Made by a program: the position numbers and the translations under genes. A DNA stretch of 64,000 nt, from NCBI GenBank assembly GCA_964567435.1, contig CAZMMQ010000014.1, positions 3,262 to 67,261 on the forward strand, written 5' to 3'. The notes beneath the pieces are model-generated. The model saw nothing but the letters and a program-made list of their open reading frames with translations, was not told where the DNA came from and searched no databases. Below are positions 33,587 through 43,217 of this stretch, in pieces; the first letter of the stretch is position 1, and every line of letters starts with the position of its first letter. This stretch comes from RFSX01 sp964567435. GTDB lineage: Bacteria > Bacteroidota > Bacteroidia > Chitinophagales > Saprospiraceae.

Positions 33587-35548
33587 ATGTCAGATAAAAA
33601 AAATAACGACAATAAAAAATTTACTCTCAATTCCTATTGGATTTATGGGCTGGTCATATTTGTGATATTGGCAATGAATGTTGTCACACTGATTAACGCT
33701 AAGACCAGCAAAATATCTCTAAGAGAGTTTGAGCAGATTGCCGAAAAAGGGCATATTGATAAGTTGAAAGTTGTCACAAATACCAATGTGATTAAGATTT
33801 TCCTTAAAAAAGAAGTCCTTTCTAATTACCCGGAATTTGATAAAGAAAATAGATTCAATAAGACACAACCGCACTATACTTCAGAGTATGGAGATGTAAC
33901 TTCCTTTGTAGAATCTGTCAGGACTATGCAAAATCGGGGTATCGACTTAGACCCTGAGTATGGAAAGGAGGAGAATTATTGGGGAGCCATTTTTAGTTGG
34001 GTACTGCCTTTTGCTATCATATTTGCCTTATGGATATTCTTTATGAGGAGAGTTGGCAGTGGCGGTGGAGGACCAGGAGGTCAGATATTTAATATTGGCA
34101 AGTCTAAGGCCACCTTGTTTGATAATTCCAATTCGAAGGTCAATGTGACCTTTAAGGATGTGGCAGGACTAGAAGAAGCCAAGGAAGAAGTCATGGAAGT
34201 CGTAGATTTTTTGAAGAATCCGAAAAAATATACTTCTCTTGGTGGTAAAATCCCTAAAGGCGTTCTTCTTGTAGGACCTCCGGGAACAGGTAAGACCCTG
34301 CTAGCTAAGGCTGTTGCTGGTGAAGCCGCGGTGCCATTCTTTAGTATATCTGGTTCTGATTTTGTAGAGATGTTTGTAGGTGTTGGTGCTTCCAGAGTTA
34401 GAGATCTATTCAAGCAGGCCAGAGAAAAAGCACCGTGTATCGTATTTATAGATGAAATAGATGCCATCGGACGTGCCAGAGGAAGAGGTGCTGTACAGGG
34501 TGGAAATGATGAGAGAGAAAATACACTCAATCAATTACTAGTGGAAATGGATGGTTTTTCTACAGATAAGGGAGTCATCCTTATGGCAGCTACCAATAGG
34601 CCTGATATCTTGGACAAGGCCTTGATGAGACCAGGAAGATTTGACCGTCAGATTGGAATAGATCGTCCTGATTTAAAAGGAAGGGAAGCTATATTTAAAG
34701 TACACCTTCGGAATATTAAGCGGTCAGATGACCTTAAAGCAGAGACTTTAGCAGAAATGACACCAGGATTTGCAGGTGCTGAGATTGCCAATGTATGTAA
34801 TGAGGCAGCTCTGGTCGCGGCACGACGTAATAAGAAAGTGGTCGAAATGGATGACTTCAATTATGCCTTGGATAGAGTCATCGGTGGACTAGAGAAGAAA
34901 AACAAAATCATATCTCCAAAGGAGAAAGAAATAATCGCCTATCACGAAGCAGGTCACGCCATTTGTGGGTGGTTTCTACAGCATGCATCTCCACTGGTCA
35001 AAGTGACCATTGTCCCGAGAGGGATAGGGACGCTTGGTTATGCACAATACTTGCCTAAAGAAGAGTATATCACCAGGACTGAAGCTATGTTAGACAGGAT
35101 GACCATGACTCTAGGCGGCAGAGCAGCAGAAAAGATAGTCTTCGACAAGATCTCTACTGGAGCCCAAAATGATTTGGATCAAGTGACAAAGATGGCCTAC
35201 TCTATGGTCTCTGTCTTTGGCATGAATGAAAAAGTCGGTAATGTCTCTTTCTATGGTATGTCACAAGATAATTTCAATAAACCATACTCAGACGAAACGG
35301 CCACACTTATAGATGACGAGGTCAGAATTCTGATAGAAAAGCGCTATGAGGCAGCTCAAGTGTTGCTCAAAGAAAGAAGGAATGAGCTCGACATTTTGGC
35401 AGCTCAACTTTTGGATAAGGAAGTTTTGCTCAAGTCAGATGTAGAACGTCTTATAGGCAAGAGACCGTATCCAGAGGAAGATGACTTCAAATCTATCACA
35501 GCCAATAAAGGAGATGGTAAGTACTCTGAGCTTTTCAATGACGACTGA
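33587..35548 (+). CDS. ftsH: ATP-dependent zinc metalloprotease FtsH
   Basis: 653 residues. Two membrane helices (about 15-35 and 132-150, SWVLPFAIIFALWIFFMRRV) flank a periplasmic domain. The glycine-rich linker GSGGGGPGGQ leads to the AAA domain with Walker A VLLVGPPGTGKTLLAKAVAG, Walker B CIVFIDEIDAIGRARG, a second region of homology with RPGRFDRQIGIDRPD and the pore motif FVEMFVG. The protease domain has the zinc site IAYHEAGHAICGWF and a later Asp in QNDLDQVTKMAY. It degrades misfolded membrane proteins and regulatory proteins. Full family length. Confidence 0.97.
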   Translation: MSDKKNNDNKKFTLNSYWIYGLVIFVILAMNVVTLINAKTSKISLREFEQIAEKGHIDKLKVVTNTNVIKIFLKKEVLSNYPEFDKENRFNKTQPHYTSEYGDVTSFVESVRTMQNRGIDLDPEYGKEENYWGAIFSWVLPFAIIFALWIFFMRRVGSGGGGPGGQIFNIGKSKATLFDNSNSKVNVTFKDVAGLEEAKEEVMEVVDFLKNPKKYTSLGGKIPKGVLLVGPPGTGKTLLAKAVAGEAAVPFFSISGSDFVEMFVGVGASRVRDLFKQAREKAPCIVFIDEIDAIGRARGRGAVQGGNDERENTLNQLLVEMDGFSTDKGVILMAATNRPDILDKALMRPGRFDRQIGIDRPDLKGREAIFKVHLRNIKRSDDLKAETLAEMTPGFAGAEIANVCNEAALVAARRNKKVVEMDDFNYALDRVIGGLEKKNKIISPKEKEIIAYHEAGHAICGWFLQHASPLVKVTIVPRGIGTLGYAQYLPKEEYITRTEAMLDRMTMTLGGRAAEKIVFDKISTGAQNDLDQVTKMAYSMVSVFGMNEKVGNVSFYGMSQDNFNKPYSDETATLIDDEVRILIEKRYEAAQVLLKERRNELDILAAQLLDKEVLLKSDVERLIGKRPYPEEDDFKSITANKGDGKYSELFNDD

Positions 35549-35581
35549 TTTGTAATCTATAATTACAGATAGTCGATTGTG

Positions 35582-35602
35582 TCCAATTCTTCGGTAATTG
35601 GA
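35582..35602. repeat. Hairpin with UUCG loop after ftsH
   Basis: TCCAATT (35582-35588) pairs with AATTGGA (35596-35602), closed by a C-UUCG-G tetraloop with one bulged T. There is no U-run, so termination is uncertain; mRNA 3'-end stability is another option. Confidence 0.45.
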
Positions 35603-35712
35603 TGTCGCTTCAGTTGTGAACATATGTCAATAATTGGACGTGTTAACCAGATACTCACTTTACCAGTTTAAGAGTAGAAATACTACATTTACACTATTCA
35701 AAATGACGGGCA

Positions 35713-36816
35713 ATGGCATTTAGCAAACTCAAAATTGAGCAGAAAATAATGGAGACTGAGGACAGTTGCTCCATGTTGTTGGACATTCCTTCAGATCTAA
35801 AAGAACAGTATAATTTTAAGCCAGGACAATATCTAACCTTAAAGCTTAACATCAACGGGCAAGAGGTAAGAAGAGCTTACTCAATATTTACAGCTCCACA
35901 TTCAAACCGGTTTGGATTTACAGTCAAAAGAGTCAAAGGTGGTTTGGTTTCTAATTACCTCATTGATAAGTTAACTGTGGGCGATGAAATGGATGTGATG
36001 ACGCCAGAGGGAAAATTTATAGTCACAACAGAACATCAGAATAATAGAGATCATTACTTCTTTGCAGGCGGCTCAGGCATTACACCTATCATGTCTATGA
36101 TAAGCACCATATTGGAAAAGGAACCTATGAGTACCTGCTATCTTCTCTATGCCAGCAGAAATGAGAATGAGATTATATTCAAAAAGCAATTGGATGAATT
36201 AGCTCAAAGTCACGAAGACCAACTACATATTAGTCATATCATTTCCCGACCAAATGTAGAGAAGGCTGGTGGGCTTAAAGGCCTATTTGGTAAGAAGAGT
36301 GCGCCGACTTGGCGAGGCATGAAGGGAAGAGTAAATTCGGATATTCTTACACGTTATACAGAAGATTTTCCCTCACGAACAGGGAAAGACGTGTACTACC
36401 TTTGTGGACCGGGTGGAATGATAGAGACTGTAGAACGATTCTTAATCAATAATGGTGCAGAGTCTGTGCAGATCAAAAAAGAGTATTTTACAGCAGCTGA
36501 TTCCAAAACTCCTGCAACAGCAACACCAACGGCATCAGGGTCCACTATCGCTGAGGTAAAGCTGAATGGGGAGACATTTACAGTAGACATTTCTCCGACA
36601 AAAACCATTCTAGATGCCTTGATAGATGAAGGCAAAGACCCTCCTTATTCTTGTACAAGTGGTGCCTGCTCTACTTGTATGGCGAAAGTGCAAGAAGGGG
36701 AAGTGGATATGGAAGTCTGTTTTGCTCTAGATGACGATGAGATTAAGGATGGTTATGTGCTGACCTGTCAGGCGCGCTGCAAGTCACCTAAGTTGGTTCT
36801 GGATTACGAATCTTAA
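35713..36816 (+). CDS. Ferredoxin--NADP reductase-type flavoprotein (PaaE-like)
   Basis: 367 residues with three modules. FAD-binding barrel (about 1-105): FKPGQYLTLKLNINGQEVRR and RAYSIFTAPH. NAD(P)-binding domain (about 110-265): FFAGGSGITPIMSMISTILE and YYLCGPGGMIETVERFLINN. C-terminal plant-type 2Fe-2S ferredoxin (about 285-367) with the ligands in SCTSGACSTCMAKV and a late Cys in GYVLTCQARC. This order is that of PaaE, the reductase of phenylacetyl-CoA epoxidase, and of hydroxylase reductases. No paaABCD genes are near, so a general electron-transfer role, for example with a desaturase or hydroxylase, is equally possible. Confidence 0.9.
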   Translation: MAFSKLKIEQKIMETEDSCSMLLDIPSDLKEQYNFKPGQYLTLKLNINGQEVRRAYSIFTAPHSNRFGFTVKRVKGGLVSNYLIDKLTVGDEMDVMTPEGKFIVTTEHQNNRDHYFFAGGSGITPIMSMISTILEKEPMSTCYLLYASRNENEIIFKKQLDELAQSHEDQLHISHIISRPNVEKAGGLKGLFGKKSAPTWRGMKGRVNSDILTRYTEDFPSRTGKDVYYLCGPGGMIETVERFLINNGAESVQIKKEYFTAADSKTPATATPTASGSTIAEVKLNGETFTVDISPTKTILDALIDEGKDPPYSCTSGACSTCMAKVQEGEVDMEVCFALDDDEIKDGYVLTCQARCKSPKLVLDYES

Positions 36817-36819
36817 CAC

Positions 36820-37870
36820 CTAATGTTGTATAACGAGCTTCTGTATCAAAGGTGTCTTGCTTTGTGTGTGTAAAGATAGCATGTATACACCTTCAGGTAT
36901 ATGGGAGATTGGCCATCTTATTTCTTGCTGATCGATATATTTCTGGTCGATAATTAGACCTTGCATGTTACATATTACTATGGTGCCTTGTTGTGGAGAC
37001 ACAAAATTTATTGTTAGGATGTCAGTGGCAGGATTTGGGTAGATATGCCATGTCCCAGATGTTTCTTCTGTATTGATAGTATTTACAAACCGACATGCTG
37101 GAAAACCACAGTATATTCTTGCCAGGCTACAATCAAGTATAAATGGATTTAATTTATCATCTTGATAACTAGCAATAATTTGATTCCTATTCCATTCTAG
37201 GGAATCTACTGGATCTAAATCATGCCAGTCACATAAGGTAGACCGTTGAGTTTCAAAAAAATCGGGGTCGGCCTCGTCCGCTTCTGCTCTATAGATAGTA
37301 TAGAAATAAAAAGCGGCCCTAGCCACATTGCCTTTGAAGTCTTCTCTTGGCTCAAAACCATTTGTATCATCTTCCGCATACAACTCTCGGTTGGTTGTTG
37401 GTGGAGAAGAAAGGGTTCTATCTTGCCAGTACCAGTTGTCTGTCTGATTATCTGCAATCTCTGCAAAAGGCTTGCTGGCACGAGCGGTGTTGACAGGTAC
37501 GCGAGTAGGGAAAGATGATGCATGTCACTTAATGGATGCCCACCGTCAGCACCTTTAGACCGCGGATAACTATGCTCAAGATTGATATCGGTATTATTTC
37601 CATTACCAAAAAGGGCTTGTGAAGGATCTAGACCAAGGTCTAGGTATCTTGATAACCTGAATAGACGCATCTCACAGAATCTTGGCATAGGTGTACTCGC
37701 CGGTAGAGGGTATCTCTTGCTTGGTTTAATTCCAAAACAAATTGGGGTGTGAAATTATCTACTATTGCCATTCTTAATTCCTCCCCATTAAGATTTGAGA
37801 ACACAGGTTGATGATCATACTGTGCATGAAGAAGACGGCAACACAAGAGTAAGGCCAGAGTTATTCTCAT
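36820..37870 (-). pseudogene. Secreted endonuclease I with T9SS tail, two frameshifts
   Basis: Three consecutive reading frames form one protein. Frame 1 (from 37870): signal MRITLALLLCCRLLHAQ and GEELRMAIVDNFTPQ ... CVYSGYQ. Frame 2: RYLDLGLDPSQALFGNG and LEHSYPRSKGADGGHPLSDM HHL, with the nuclease HNH-like catalytic region. Frame 3: FPTRVPVNTARASKPFAEIA ... GFEPREDFKGNVARAAFYFY, then a T9SS sorting domain (WHIYPNPATDILTINFVSPQ). Restoring one A at about 37649 (CAAGA to CAAAGA) and one T at about 37512 (CTTTCC to CTTTTCC) yields a continuous protein of about 350 residues. Both changes sit in homopolymers, so base-calling error is more likely than decay. The start overlaps the rhomboid stop by four bases. 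Intact, it would be an extracellular DNase. Confidence 0.85.
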
Positions 37871-38472
37871 CGTAGGGGTCTGGATCCTTTAAGCCAGAAA
37901 TAAGTCAGTAAAAATCCAGTTAAAGCACCACCTAAATGTGCAAAGTTAGCAACGTTATTCTGGGCACCAGAGAAGCCACTATATAGATCTAGTGCTACAT
38001 AAAATAGTGCTAAGTATTTTGCCTTAACAGGGATAGGTGGAAAAATCAACATCATACGTAAATTGGGAAATAAGGTAGCAAAAGCTAAAACAATTCCCAT
38101 TAATGCACCTGAAGCACCAACTACGCCTGGCATGCCAATTCCACTACCTTCTGCCATAAAATATTCTACTGCAAAATGAGCGACAAATGCCCCCACACCT
38201 GATAGAAGATAAAGGATAAAAAACTTTTGCTTCCCAACATATCTTTCTACATATGGACCAAAAATAAATAGTCCAAACATATTGAAGAACAAATGCTGAG
38301 TACCTCCATGCATAAACATGTGAGATACAAGTTGATAAGGCTTAAATCTTGAGTCTCCTGGAAAATATAAAGCTAAGTCTGGTAAAAAAGACCCAGCAGC
38401 AGAGGTCGCAAGGAAAAAGAGTAACACATTGATTATAAGTAGATGTTTGACAACATCTGTTAATTGTGGCAT
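37867..38472 (-). CDS. Rhomboid-family intramembrane serine protease
   Basis: 201 residues with six membrane segments. The catalytic Ser is in GVVGASGALMGIVLAF (GxSG) and the catalytic His in NVANFAHLGGALTGFLLTYF. HMFMHGGTQHLFFNMFGLFI carries the conserved His/Asn region of helix 2. It cleaves transmembrane segments of membrane proteins; the substrate is unknown. A second copy of the family often lies next to it in Bacteroidota, but here the following gene is the frameshifted endonuclease, joined by an ATGA overlap. Upstream, mutL ends 46 bases away on the same strand. Confidence 0.93.
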   Translation of the reverse strand: MPQLTDVVKHLLIINVLLFFLATSAAGSFLPDLALYFPGDSRFKPYQLVSHMFMHGGTQHLFFNMFGLFIFGPYVERYVGKQKFFILYLLSGVGAFVAHFAVEYFMAEGSGIGMPGVVGASGALMGIVLAFATLFPNLRMMLIFPPIPVKAKYLALFYVALDLYSGFSGAQNNVANFAHLGGALTGFLLTYFWLKGSRPLR

Positions 38473-38518
38473 CTTCTAAGATTAATATTTTGTGAATAAC
38501 ATCCTTTTACAGAATGCA

Positions 38519-40321
38519 CTAACTAAACAATTTGTCAAGGTCATTGAGTTCATATGTGATGAAGCATTTCCGCCCAGATGGGCCCGTATATGGCATTTCG
38601 CAAGCAAACAAGTCATCTATAAGCAGTTTCATCTCTTCTTGTTCCAGTCTTTTGCCTTTATGAACAGCTGATGATTGCGCCATCGATCGGGCTATATTTT
38701 CGTTTTTGGATAATTTGAGTTTGATGTTTTGTGTGTAGCTATCTATCATCTTGTCCATGACAGATTGGAGATTACTTTCTTTGAATCCTGCGGGGATACC
38801 CTGTATGATATATGTCTGTCCACCAAATGAATTGATTTCAAATCCTAAGGCTGAGAGTTGAGGTATGATATCTTCGAAGACACTGGTGTTTTCTTTGCTT
38901 ATTTCCACTGTAATAGGAAATAGTTGTTTTTGAACCAATTCTCTATGTTGTTCTAGATTATTGAGATATCGTTCATATAGAATTCTGAAATGAGCTTGGT
39001 GTTGGTCAATAATCATAATACCCGATTTGATTTGAGTAACGATGAAGCTGTTATGGACTTGCATCGGTTGTTTTTCCTCATTATCGATAATATTATCACC
39101 TAATATATCACCACTGGCATGGCTTGGAAGAACTAGGGGTTCTTCGTTATCATCTTCTAAGTCTACGTCCTTGAGTCCATTATAGAGAGATTGCCAATTA
39201 CGCATAACGGGTGCGGTCCTAATAGTTGACGCCTGTGGTGTTGATTTTTCGAAATGGCCATTTTCGTTAGAAGCCGATCTTCTCACACTAGGCATTCCTA
39301 ATTGATTATCAAAATCTAGTTGAGGGGAGAGGGTATATCTTCCAAGGCCATGTTTTATAGAGACCATCAGATACTTATAGATGACCCGTTCCTCATCAAA
39401 TTTGATTTCTTGTTTGGTAGGGTGGACATTAATATCTATCCGCGCTGGGTCAATCTCCAGAAATAATACAAAGAAGGCCCACTGCTTATCGTCCAATAGG
39501 CTCTGATATGCTGTTTTTATAGCATGGTTAAGGTAACTGCTTTTTATATATCGCTTATTGACAAATATGTATTGTTCTCCTTTTTGTTTCCTAGCAATTT
39601 CAGGCTCTCCTACATATCCTGAAATCTTTACAATATCTGTCTCTTCATCTATTCTTACTAGTTTATCTTCATAAGTTTTTCGGAAGAGACCTAGTAGTCT
39701 TTTTTTGAGTGTACCGTTAGGCAAATGGTACAATTCATTATCATTATGAATGACTTTGAATCTAATCTCGGGATGTGAGAGAGCGACCCTTTGAAATTCT
39801 TCAAGTATGTGTTTGAGTTCTACTGAATCTGTCTTCAAAAATTTACGCCTTGCAGGCACATTGAAAAATAGATTCTTGACTGACATCGTCGTGCCTTGTT
39901 CTGCTTGACAATAGTTTTGCTCTACAATTTCAGAGGAGCGGATAACAATGTGTGTTGCCAGATCAGCATCTACTGTTTTTGTCTTTAGGTCTACTTCAGC
40001 TATGGAGGCTATGGAGGCCATCGCTTCTCCGCGAAAACCCATGGTCTTGATATTAAAAAGGTCCTCGGTCTCTCTTATCTTGGAAGTGGCATGTCTCTCA
40101 AAGCACATACGGGCATCCGTATCCGTCATGCCTTTGCCATTGTCTATAACTTGGATAAGGGTTTTTCCAGAACTTTTGAGGACCAGGGTAATATTTGTAC
40201 TATCGGCATCTATAGAGTTTTCCAGTAACTCCTTGACGACGGAGGCTGGTCTTTGTATAACCTCACCAGCAGCAATCTGGTTGGCTATAGATTCAGGTAG
40301 TAATCTTATGATATCTGACAT
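38519..40321 (-). CDS. mutL: DNA mismatch repair protein MutL
   Basis: 600 residues. The N-terminal GHKL ATPase shows IRLLPESIANQIAAGEVIQR, VVKELLENSIDADSTNIT, VIDNGKGMTDTDARMCFERH and KTMGFRGEAMASIASIAEVD. A serine-fold domain with HPTKQEIKFDEE follows, then a variable linker (about 340-410) and the C-terminal dimerisation domain (QVHNSFIVTQIKSGIMIIDQ, ending CAxMPYTGPSGRKCFITYEL-like). The DQHQAHFR segment stands where nicking MutLs carry DQHAxxER; the DQHA(X)2E(X)4E endonuclease motif is altered here (HQAHFRILYER). It coordinates mismatch repair after MutS. Full length. Confidence 0.95.
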   Translation of the reverse strand: MSDIIRLLPESIANQIAAGEVIQRPASVVKELLENSIDADSTNITLVLKSSGKTLIQVIDNGKGMTDTDARMCFERHATSKIRETEDLFNIKTMGFRGEAMASIASIAEVDLKTKTVDADLATHIVIRSSEIVEQNYCQAEQGTTMSVKNLFFNVPARRKFLKTDSVELKHILEEFQRVALSHPEIRFKVIHNDNELYHLPNGTLKKRLLGLFRKTYEDKLVRIDEETDIVKISGYVGEPEIARKQKGEQYIFVNKRYIKSSYLNHAIKTAYQSLLDDKQWAFFVLFLEIDPARIDINVHPTKQEIKFDEERVIYKYLMVSIKHGLGRYTLSPQLDFDNQLGMPSVRRSASNENGHFEKSTPQASTIRTAPVMRNWQSLYNGLKDVDLEDDNEEPLVLPSHASGDILGDNIIDNEEKQPMQVHNSFIVTQIKSGIMIIDQHQAHFRILYERYLNNLEQHRELVQKQLFPITVEISKENTSVFEDIIPQLSALGFEINSFGGQTYIIQGIPAGFKESNLQSVMDKMIDSYTQNIKLKLSKNENIARSMAQSSAVHKGKRLEQEEMKLLIDDLFACEMPYTGPSGRKCFITYELNDLDKLFS

Positions 40322-40423
40322 GTGTACAGTTCACCCTTTAGAACCACACAAAGAAAAAGTTATTATTTGGTCTAATTTGACCAAGTTTTCAACACCTGTT
40401 AATGACCAAATACCTTAGAAATC

Positions 40424-40735
40424 CTACTCTGTAAAGGACTCTAGAATAGTCTGGATAGATGTAGAAGTAAGGATTAAATAGCTGATAGCCATCAGAATGA
40501 TGAGAATGTATAATATGCGGAAATTGGACTTTCGAGTATGCGCTTTTCTGTAAGACTCATCGCCAGTATATCGTTGTCTCAAGCCTGCACTGATACGTTG
40601 TTTGACCTTTTCTTTCTCATTGACATCCCCTTTGTACTTGCCTATTTGTTCTTCAAGGCGTTCTTTGTCTTCGTCCCAATAACGAGGTACGTATCCGAAT
40701 TTTTTATGTTTTGGCTTTTTTCCGAAAGAAAGCAT
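40424..40735 (-). CDS. Small conserved single-pass membrane protein
   Basis: 103 residues. The N-terminal 70 residues are basic and cytoplasmic (KKPKHKKFGYVPRYWDEDKE, RLEEQIGKYKGD, ISAGLRQRYT), followed by one membrane helix near 74-92 (ILYILIILMAISYLILTSTS). The KKFGYxPRYxDEDKE opening seems conserved across Bacteroidota next to or near mutL; the function is unknown to me. The start MLSFGKKPKHKK is clear. It precedes mutL by about 100 bases on the same strand and may be co-transcribed. Confidence 0.7.
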   Translation of the reverse strand: MLSFGKKPKHKKFGYVPRYWDEDKERLEEQIGKYKGDVNEKEKVKQRISAGLRQRYTGDESYRKAHTRKSNFRILYILIILMAISYLILTSTSIQTILESFTE

Positions 40736-40964
40736 ATATGGTTTTCGTTGATAGTTTACATTTTTAAGAATAGAACCTCAATTTAATTCGATAATTTCTT
40801 AATAGGGGTCGCGAATCTAACCAAGTTAACTAATTATGATATAAAATATAGCTTTTTGAAGGAGGCACTTTGATTCGTGCTCTAATTAGAATTACATTTG
40901 AATCGGATATAAGCAAACATTTTATTAGAATTGTTTTATAATCCAACATAAACAGCCTGCGTCT

Positions 40965-42863
40965 ATGAGCGATATTATAAAGCATGAGTGTGGACTTGCT
41001 TTTATCAGACTAAAAAAACCACTACAGTACTATCACGAGAAGTATGGAACGGCGCTCTACGGGCTACAGAAACTACAACTTCTCCTCCAAAAACAACGCA
41101 ACAGAGGTCAAGATGGAGCTGGAATAGCCACTATAAAATTAGATGCTATACCAGGTACGAGATATATATCTAGAAAACGGAGTAACAGCTCTACCTACTT
41201 ATCAGATATATTCTCTGAGGTCTATAAATATTTTAATGACCTGCCAGGAGATAAAATTACAGATACTGAATGGATGAAAGCCAACCTACCCTATACAGGT
41301 GAAGTTTTGCTTGGGCATCTTCGATATGGGACCCATGGTATTAATTCCATAGAATCGGTTCATCCTTTTTTGAGGCTTAATAATTGGATTACTAGAAATT
41401 TGGTCCTAGCAGGTAATTTCAATCTGACTAATGTCACAGAATTATTTGATGAGTTAATCTCATTTGGACAACATCCAAAAGAAATGTCTGATACGGTCAC
41501 TGTGATGGAGAAGATTGGTCATTTTCTGGATGATGAGGTGCAAAAACTATTCAACTGGTTTAAGGCAGAAGGACATGACAAAAATGACATCACCAAACTA
41601 ATCGCCAATAAGTTGGATGTAAAACGTCTCCTACAAAGAGCTTCGAGGAAGTTTGATGGAGGCTATGTCATGGCAGGGATGATGGGACACGGTGATGCCT
41701 TTATTCTCCGAGATCCCTTAGGTATACGGCCAGCCTATTATTATGAAGATGATGAGGTAGTAGTGATGGCCTCGGAAAGACCGGCGATACAAACCTGCTT
41801 TGAAGTCCATATTGATGACGTATCAGAACTCAAGCCGGGTCATGCACTCATAGTCAAAAGTGATGGCAGAGTGTCAGAAGAGCAAATCTTGCAACCACAA
41901 CCAAGACAAGCATGTTCGTTCGAGCGGATATATTTCTCTAGAGGATCAGATAAAGATATATATCTGGAAAGGAAAGAATTGGGCAAAGCCTTGGCGCCTA
42001 AAATATTGGAGACCATAGAGTATGATCTTGAGAATACTTTATTCTCATTTATTCCTAATACTGCTGAAGTTGCCTTTTACGGCATGATTGAAGGGGTAAC
42101 TGAAAAGGTAGATGAGATTAAAAAAGAACGTATACTCAAACTAGGCGATAAGATAACACCAGAAGAACTAGATTCTATCTTTCGTATGAAGCCTCGGATG
42201 GAAAAAGTGGCAGTTAAAGATGCTAAAATGAGAACTTTTATAGCCTCTGATAATCTTAGAGGAGGCATGGTTTCTCATGTGTATGATGTCACATACGGTC
42301 TGGTTAGAAATGATGTAGACACCCTGGTTGTCATTGATGATAGTATAGTTAGAGGCACAACCTTACGAGACAGTATTCTCAAAATACTGAATACGCTTAG
42401 ACCTAAGAAAATCATCATTGTCTCATCTGCACCACAGATTAGATATCCTGATTGCTATGGCATAGACATGTCTAAGATGAAAAACTTTGTCGCTTTCAGA
42501 GCCTTGGTTGCTTTGCTTAAGGAGTCTGGAAAGGAGAATCTATTGGAAGAAACATATGAGAAGTGTCAGGCAGAACTATTGAAGAAAGATGGAGAGCTTC
42601 TATCTAATCCCGTCAAGAATTTGTATGACCAATTCTCTTACGAACAAGTGTCAGATAAAATCTGTGAATTGCTAACACCTCCAAATATTAAGCCTGAAAT
42701 CAAAGTCATTTACCAAACCGTAGAAGACCTTAATAGGGCTTGTCCTGATAATCTTGGAGATTGGTATTTCTCAGGTGATTATCCTACTCAAGGCGGTATG
42801 CGAGTTGTCAATAAAGCCTATATCAATTTTATCGAGAAAGTTGATGCACGGGCTTATACCTAG
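40965..42863 (+). CDS. purF: Amidophosphoribosyltransferase-family protein (PurF-like)
   Basis: 632 residues, longer than the typical 470-500. The class II glutamine amidotransferase domain begins at Cys9 in KHECGLAF; the first eight residues would be removed as a propeptide, as in the B. subtilis enzyme. QRNRGQDGAGIATIKLD and GHLRYGTHG are glutaminase motifs. The phosphoribosyltransferase part has AFYGMIEGVTEKV and the PRPP loop LVVIDDSIVRGTTLRDSILK. It would convert PRPP and glutamine to phosphoribosylamine, first step of purine synthesis. Bacteroidota often carry both a standard PurF and this longer form, so it could be the second paralogue with an altered role. Confidence 0.85.
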   Translation: MSDIIKHECGLAFIRLKKPLQYYHEKYGTALYGLQKLQLLLQKQRNRGQDGAGIATIKLDAIPGTRYISRKRSNSSTYLSDIFSEVYKYFNDLPGDKITDTEWMKANLPYTGEVLLGHLRYGTHGINSIESVHPFLRLNNWITRNLVLAGNFNLTNVTELFDELISFGQHPKEMSDTVTVMEKIGHFLDDEVQKLFNWFKAEGHDKNDITKLIANKLDVKRLLQRASRKFDGGYVMAGMMGHGDAFILRDPLGIRPAYYYEDDEVVVMASERPAIQTCFEVHIDDVSELKPGHALIVKSDGRVSEEQILQPQPRQACSFERIYFSRGSDKDIYLERKELGKALAPKILETIEYDLENTLFSFIPNTAEVAFYGMIEGVTEKVDEIKKERILKLGDKITPEELDSIFRMKPRMEKVAVKDAKMRTFIASDNLRGGMVSHVYDVTYGLVRNDVDTLVVIDDSIVRGTTLRDSILKILNTLRPKKIIIVSSAPQIRYPDCYGIDMSKMKNFVAFRALVALLKESGKENLLEETYEKCQAELLKKDGELLSNPVKNLYDQFSYEQVSDKICELLTPPNIKPEIKVIYQTVEDLNRACPDNLGDWYFSGDYPTQGGMRVVNKAYINFIEKVDARAYT

Positions 42864-43217
42864 GTTACTTTTTTTTAGTGAAGATAGAACCTTTGTCTTT
42901 CATGATTGACACTCATCCTAAGATAGATGAAGATTACAGAATCATTTGCATTACGCAGAGAATAAAGGTTTCAAGTTTGGCTACAGACCTATAGGTAAAC
43001 CCAAGCTCACCTCTATTATATTGATGGCTTGCAGGACAGTTAATATGGCACATTCTGCTATCAAAGCATACAATCGATCAAAATCTACCAAAGAATAGCA
43101 AGAAATTAATAATCACGCAATTAAACATTACATTTTATTGTAATATGTTATATTTTTGACTATTAATATCTCCAATTCACTTTGGATCGGGAGATGGAGC
43201 TTATAACACCGATAAAT
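42864..43217. other. Intergenic region with an unassigned open frame
   Basis: No complete gene is supported. A plus-strand frame is open from 42931 to the stop at 43096-43098 and reads protein-like (GFKFGYRPIGKPKLTSIILM, then ACRTVNMAHSAIKAYNRSKS), but it lacks a start codon before the internal Met. It might be a remnant of a coding sequence, or chance. No strong hairpin terminator follows purF; only a T-run near 42868. Confidence 0.35.

Noticed and set aside
42931..43098. Possible transposase remnant
   Set aside because: The frame reads protein-like, but no catalytic motif, terminal repeat or start codon was found, so no mobile-element call is made.
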